Below, in pieces: positions 63,137 to 64,000 of a stretch of 64,000 bases of DNA. Each line of letters opens with the position of its first letter. Position 1 is the stretch's first letter. Below the pieces are notes generated by a model that was given only the letters and a program-made list of their open reading frames with translations, had not been told where the DNA came from and searched no databases. Origin of the DNA: Paracoccus alcaliphilus (GTDB taxonomy: Bacteria; Pseudomonadota; Alphaproteobacteria; Rhodobacterales; Rhodobacteraceae); assembly GCF_028553725.1 (NCBI RefSeq), contig NZ_CP067125.1, forward strand, positions 365,814 to 429,813, in the 5' to 3' direction. The position numbers were made by a program, and so were the translations under genes.

Positions 63137-64000
63137 CTATATCTTCTGCACCGTCCGGGGCGGGCGGACAACCAGTCTGACCGGCGCGGTGATGACGATC
63201 AGGCAGCAGATGATCAGCACCACTCCGGCCCAGCCAAGGGGCGGCAGACGCTCTCCCACCACCAGAATGGCCAGCATCGCGGCGACGACCGGCTCGGTCA
63301 GGGTAATGGTGGTGGCGGTGCTGGCCGGGATCCGTGCCAGACCGATCCCAAAACACAGATAGCCCAGAAACATCGGCACCAGCGCCATGTAGATTCCCGT
63401 CGCGGCGTTGTTCCATGACGCCAGAAACGGCCCCCCGGTCACGATCAGAACCGGCATCAGCAGCAGCCCGCCGATGCCGAAGGTCGCGCCCATCGCCACC
63501 CGCGATCCGATCCCGCGCAGCATCAGCCCGCGCGCGGTCCAGGAATACAGCGCATAGGTCAGCCCGCCGATCACGCCCAACCCGATGCCCGCGATGGTCA
63601 TGCCTTCGCCCGCCCGATGCGTCGCATCCCCGGTCACGCACAGCAGCACCATGCCCATGAGGCCGATGAACGCCCCCGCCAGCCAACGCCGCGACAGCCT
63701 TGCGCCATCGAACAGATATTCGATCAGCGCCGACAGCAGCGGGGCCGAGCCGATCGTCACCACGGTTCCGATGGTCACCCCCGCCAGCCGCATCGAGGCA
63801 TAGAAGGCCAGCGGATAGATCGCCACCGCCACCCCCCCAAGCGCCAGATTGCGCCAGTGTCTTGCCAGTTCGGGCGCGCGGCGTCGGATGCTTCTGGCGG
63901 CCAGCAACGCCTGCAACAGCCCGCCAACACCCATCGCTGCCGCGCCTATGGCGGCAGGGCCGACCTCGGGCGCGAAGGTCGCCGCGGTTCCGGTCGTGCC
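63137..64000 (-). CDS. EamA/DMT-superfamily transporter, 5' end cut by window edge
   Basis: 287 residues are visible; the frame is open to base 64000 and begins GTTGTAATFAPEVGPAAIGA, which is the usual region after the first DMT helix, so about 15 residues are missing. Two EamA repeats of five membrane segments are seen, with the second repeat ending LTEPVVAAMLAILVVGERLPPLGWAGVVLI, a highly typical motif. DMT transporters export metabolites or amino acids; the substrate is not predictable. Confidence 0.88.
   Translation of the reverse strand, partial: GTTGTAATFAPEVGPAAIGAAAMGVGGLLQALLAARSIRRRAPELARHWRNLALGGVAVAIYPLAFYASMRLAGVTIGTVVTIGSAPLLSALIEYLFDGARLSRRWLAGAFIGLMGMVLLCVTGDATHRAGEGMTIAGIGLGVIGGLTYALYSWTARGLMLRGIGSRVAMGATFGIGGLLLMPVLIVTGGPFLASWNNAATGIYMALVPMFLGYLCFGIGLARIPASTATTITLTEPVVAAMLAILVVGERLPPLGWAGVVLIICCLIVITAPVRLVVRPPRTVQKI

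Overview
The window is a high-GC alphaproteobacterial chromosome segment that looks like Paracoccus or a close member of the Rhodobacteraceae. The grounds are the norCBQDEF order, a pseudoazurin gene, NNR-type boxes with the TTGAC/TTAAC half-sites known from Paracoccus, a GguC-type sugar operon, an IscR-type palindrome before a haem receptor, and compact operons with many ATGA/TGATG overlaps. No rRNA, tRNA or CRISPR was recognised. All calls come from reading the sequence by eye; no database search was run.

Region 1 (1-8.2 kb) is an accessory catabolic area. A LysR regulator (cut by the left edge) diverges from a Rieske oxygenase and an orphan PotD-like binding protein. A second block holds a flavin monooxygenase, a RidA-like protein, a DUF1028 protein and another LysR, divergent from an M20 deacylase. 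Together they suggest breakdown of an unidentified nitrogenous compound. Region 2 (8.2-16.9 kb) holds a membrane-anchored glutamate-synthase-like protein, an LLM oxidoreductase with a universal stress protein behind a TetR-type palindrome, a predicted exported lyase of the argininosuccinate lyase/fumarase superfamily, and a complete IS4-family element whose 9-bp target duplication lies in the last codons of a GbpR-like LysR gene.

Region 3 (17-34 kb) is one long sugar operon: chvE-gguABC, an arabinonate-type dehydratase, a sugar 1-dehydrogenase, an alpha-ketoglutaric semialdehyde dehydrogenase, ytfQRT-yjfF, a lactonase, galM, dgoK and dgoA. It can encode oxidative, non-phosphorylating use of L-arabinose (to 2-oxoglutarate) and of D-galactose (to pyruvate and glyceraldehyde 3-phosphate) with shared upper enzymes. 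No DHDPS-type 2-keto-3-deoxyarabinonate dehydratase is present, and GguC is the candidate to fill that step. Region 4 (34-44.5 kb) has pta-ackA behind a perfect FNR box, an aadA-like nucleotidyltransferase, a WGR protein, a DUF475 membrane protein, a very acidic OmpA-like protein, an AhpD-like protein and an ectoine-type ehuBCDA importer.

Region 5 (44.7-58.3 kb) is a denitrification island: a small NnrT-like protein and norCBQDEF around an NNR box, pseudoazurin with its own box, an Nnr-type regulator, and an NNR-box-led unit of a haem-copper/NnrS-like membrane protein, a double DUF2249 protein and a DUF59 protein. Inside it sit an IS110 transposase remnant, an AT-rich patch and a Calx-beta/RTX protein containing 690-bp, almost identical tandem repeats. 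Region 6 (58.3-64 kb) has a YjdM/PhnA protein, an IscR-box-led haem-type TonB receptor with a DUF2218-siderophore-interacting fusion, a membrane SRPBCC protein and a DMT transporter cut by the right edge.
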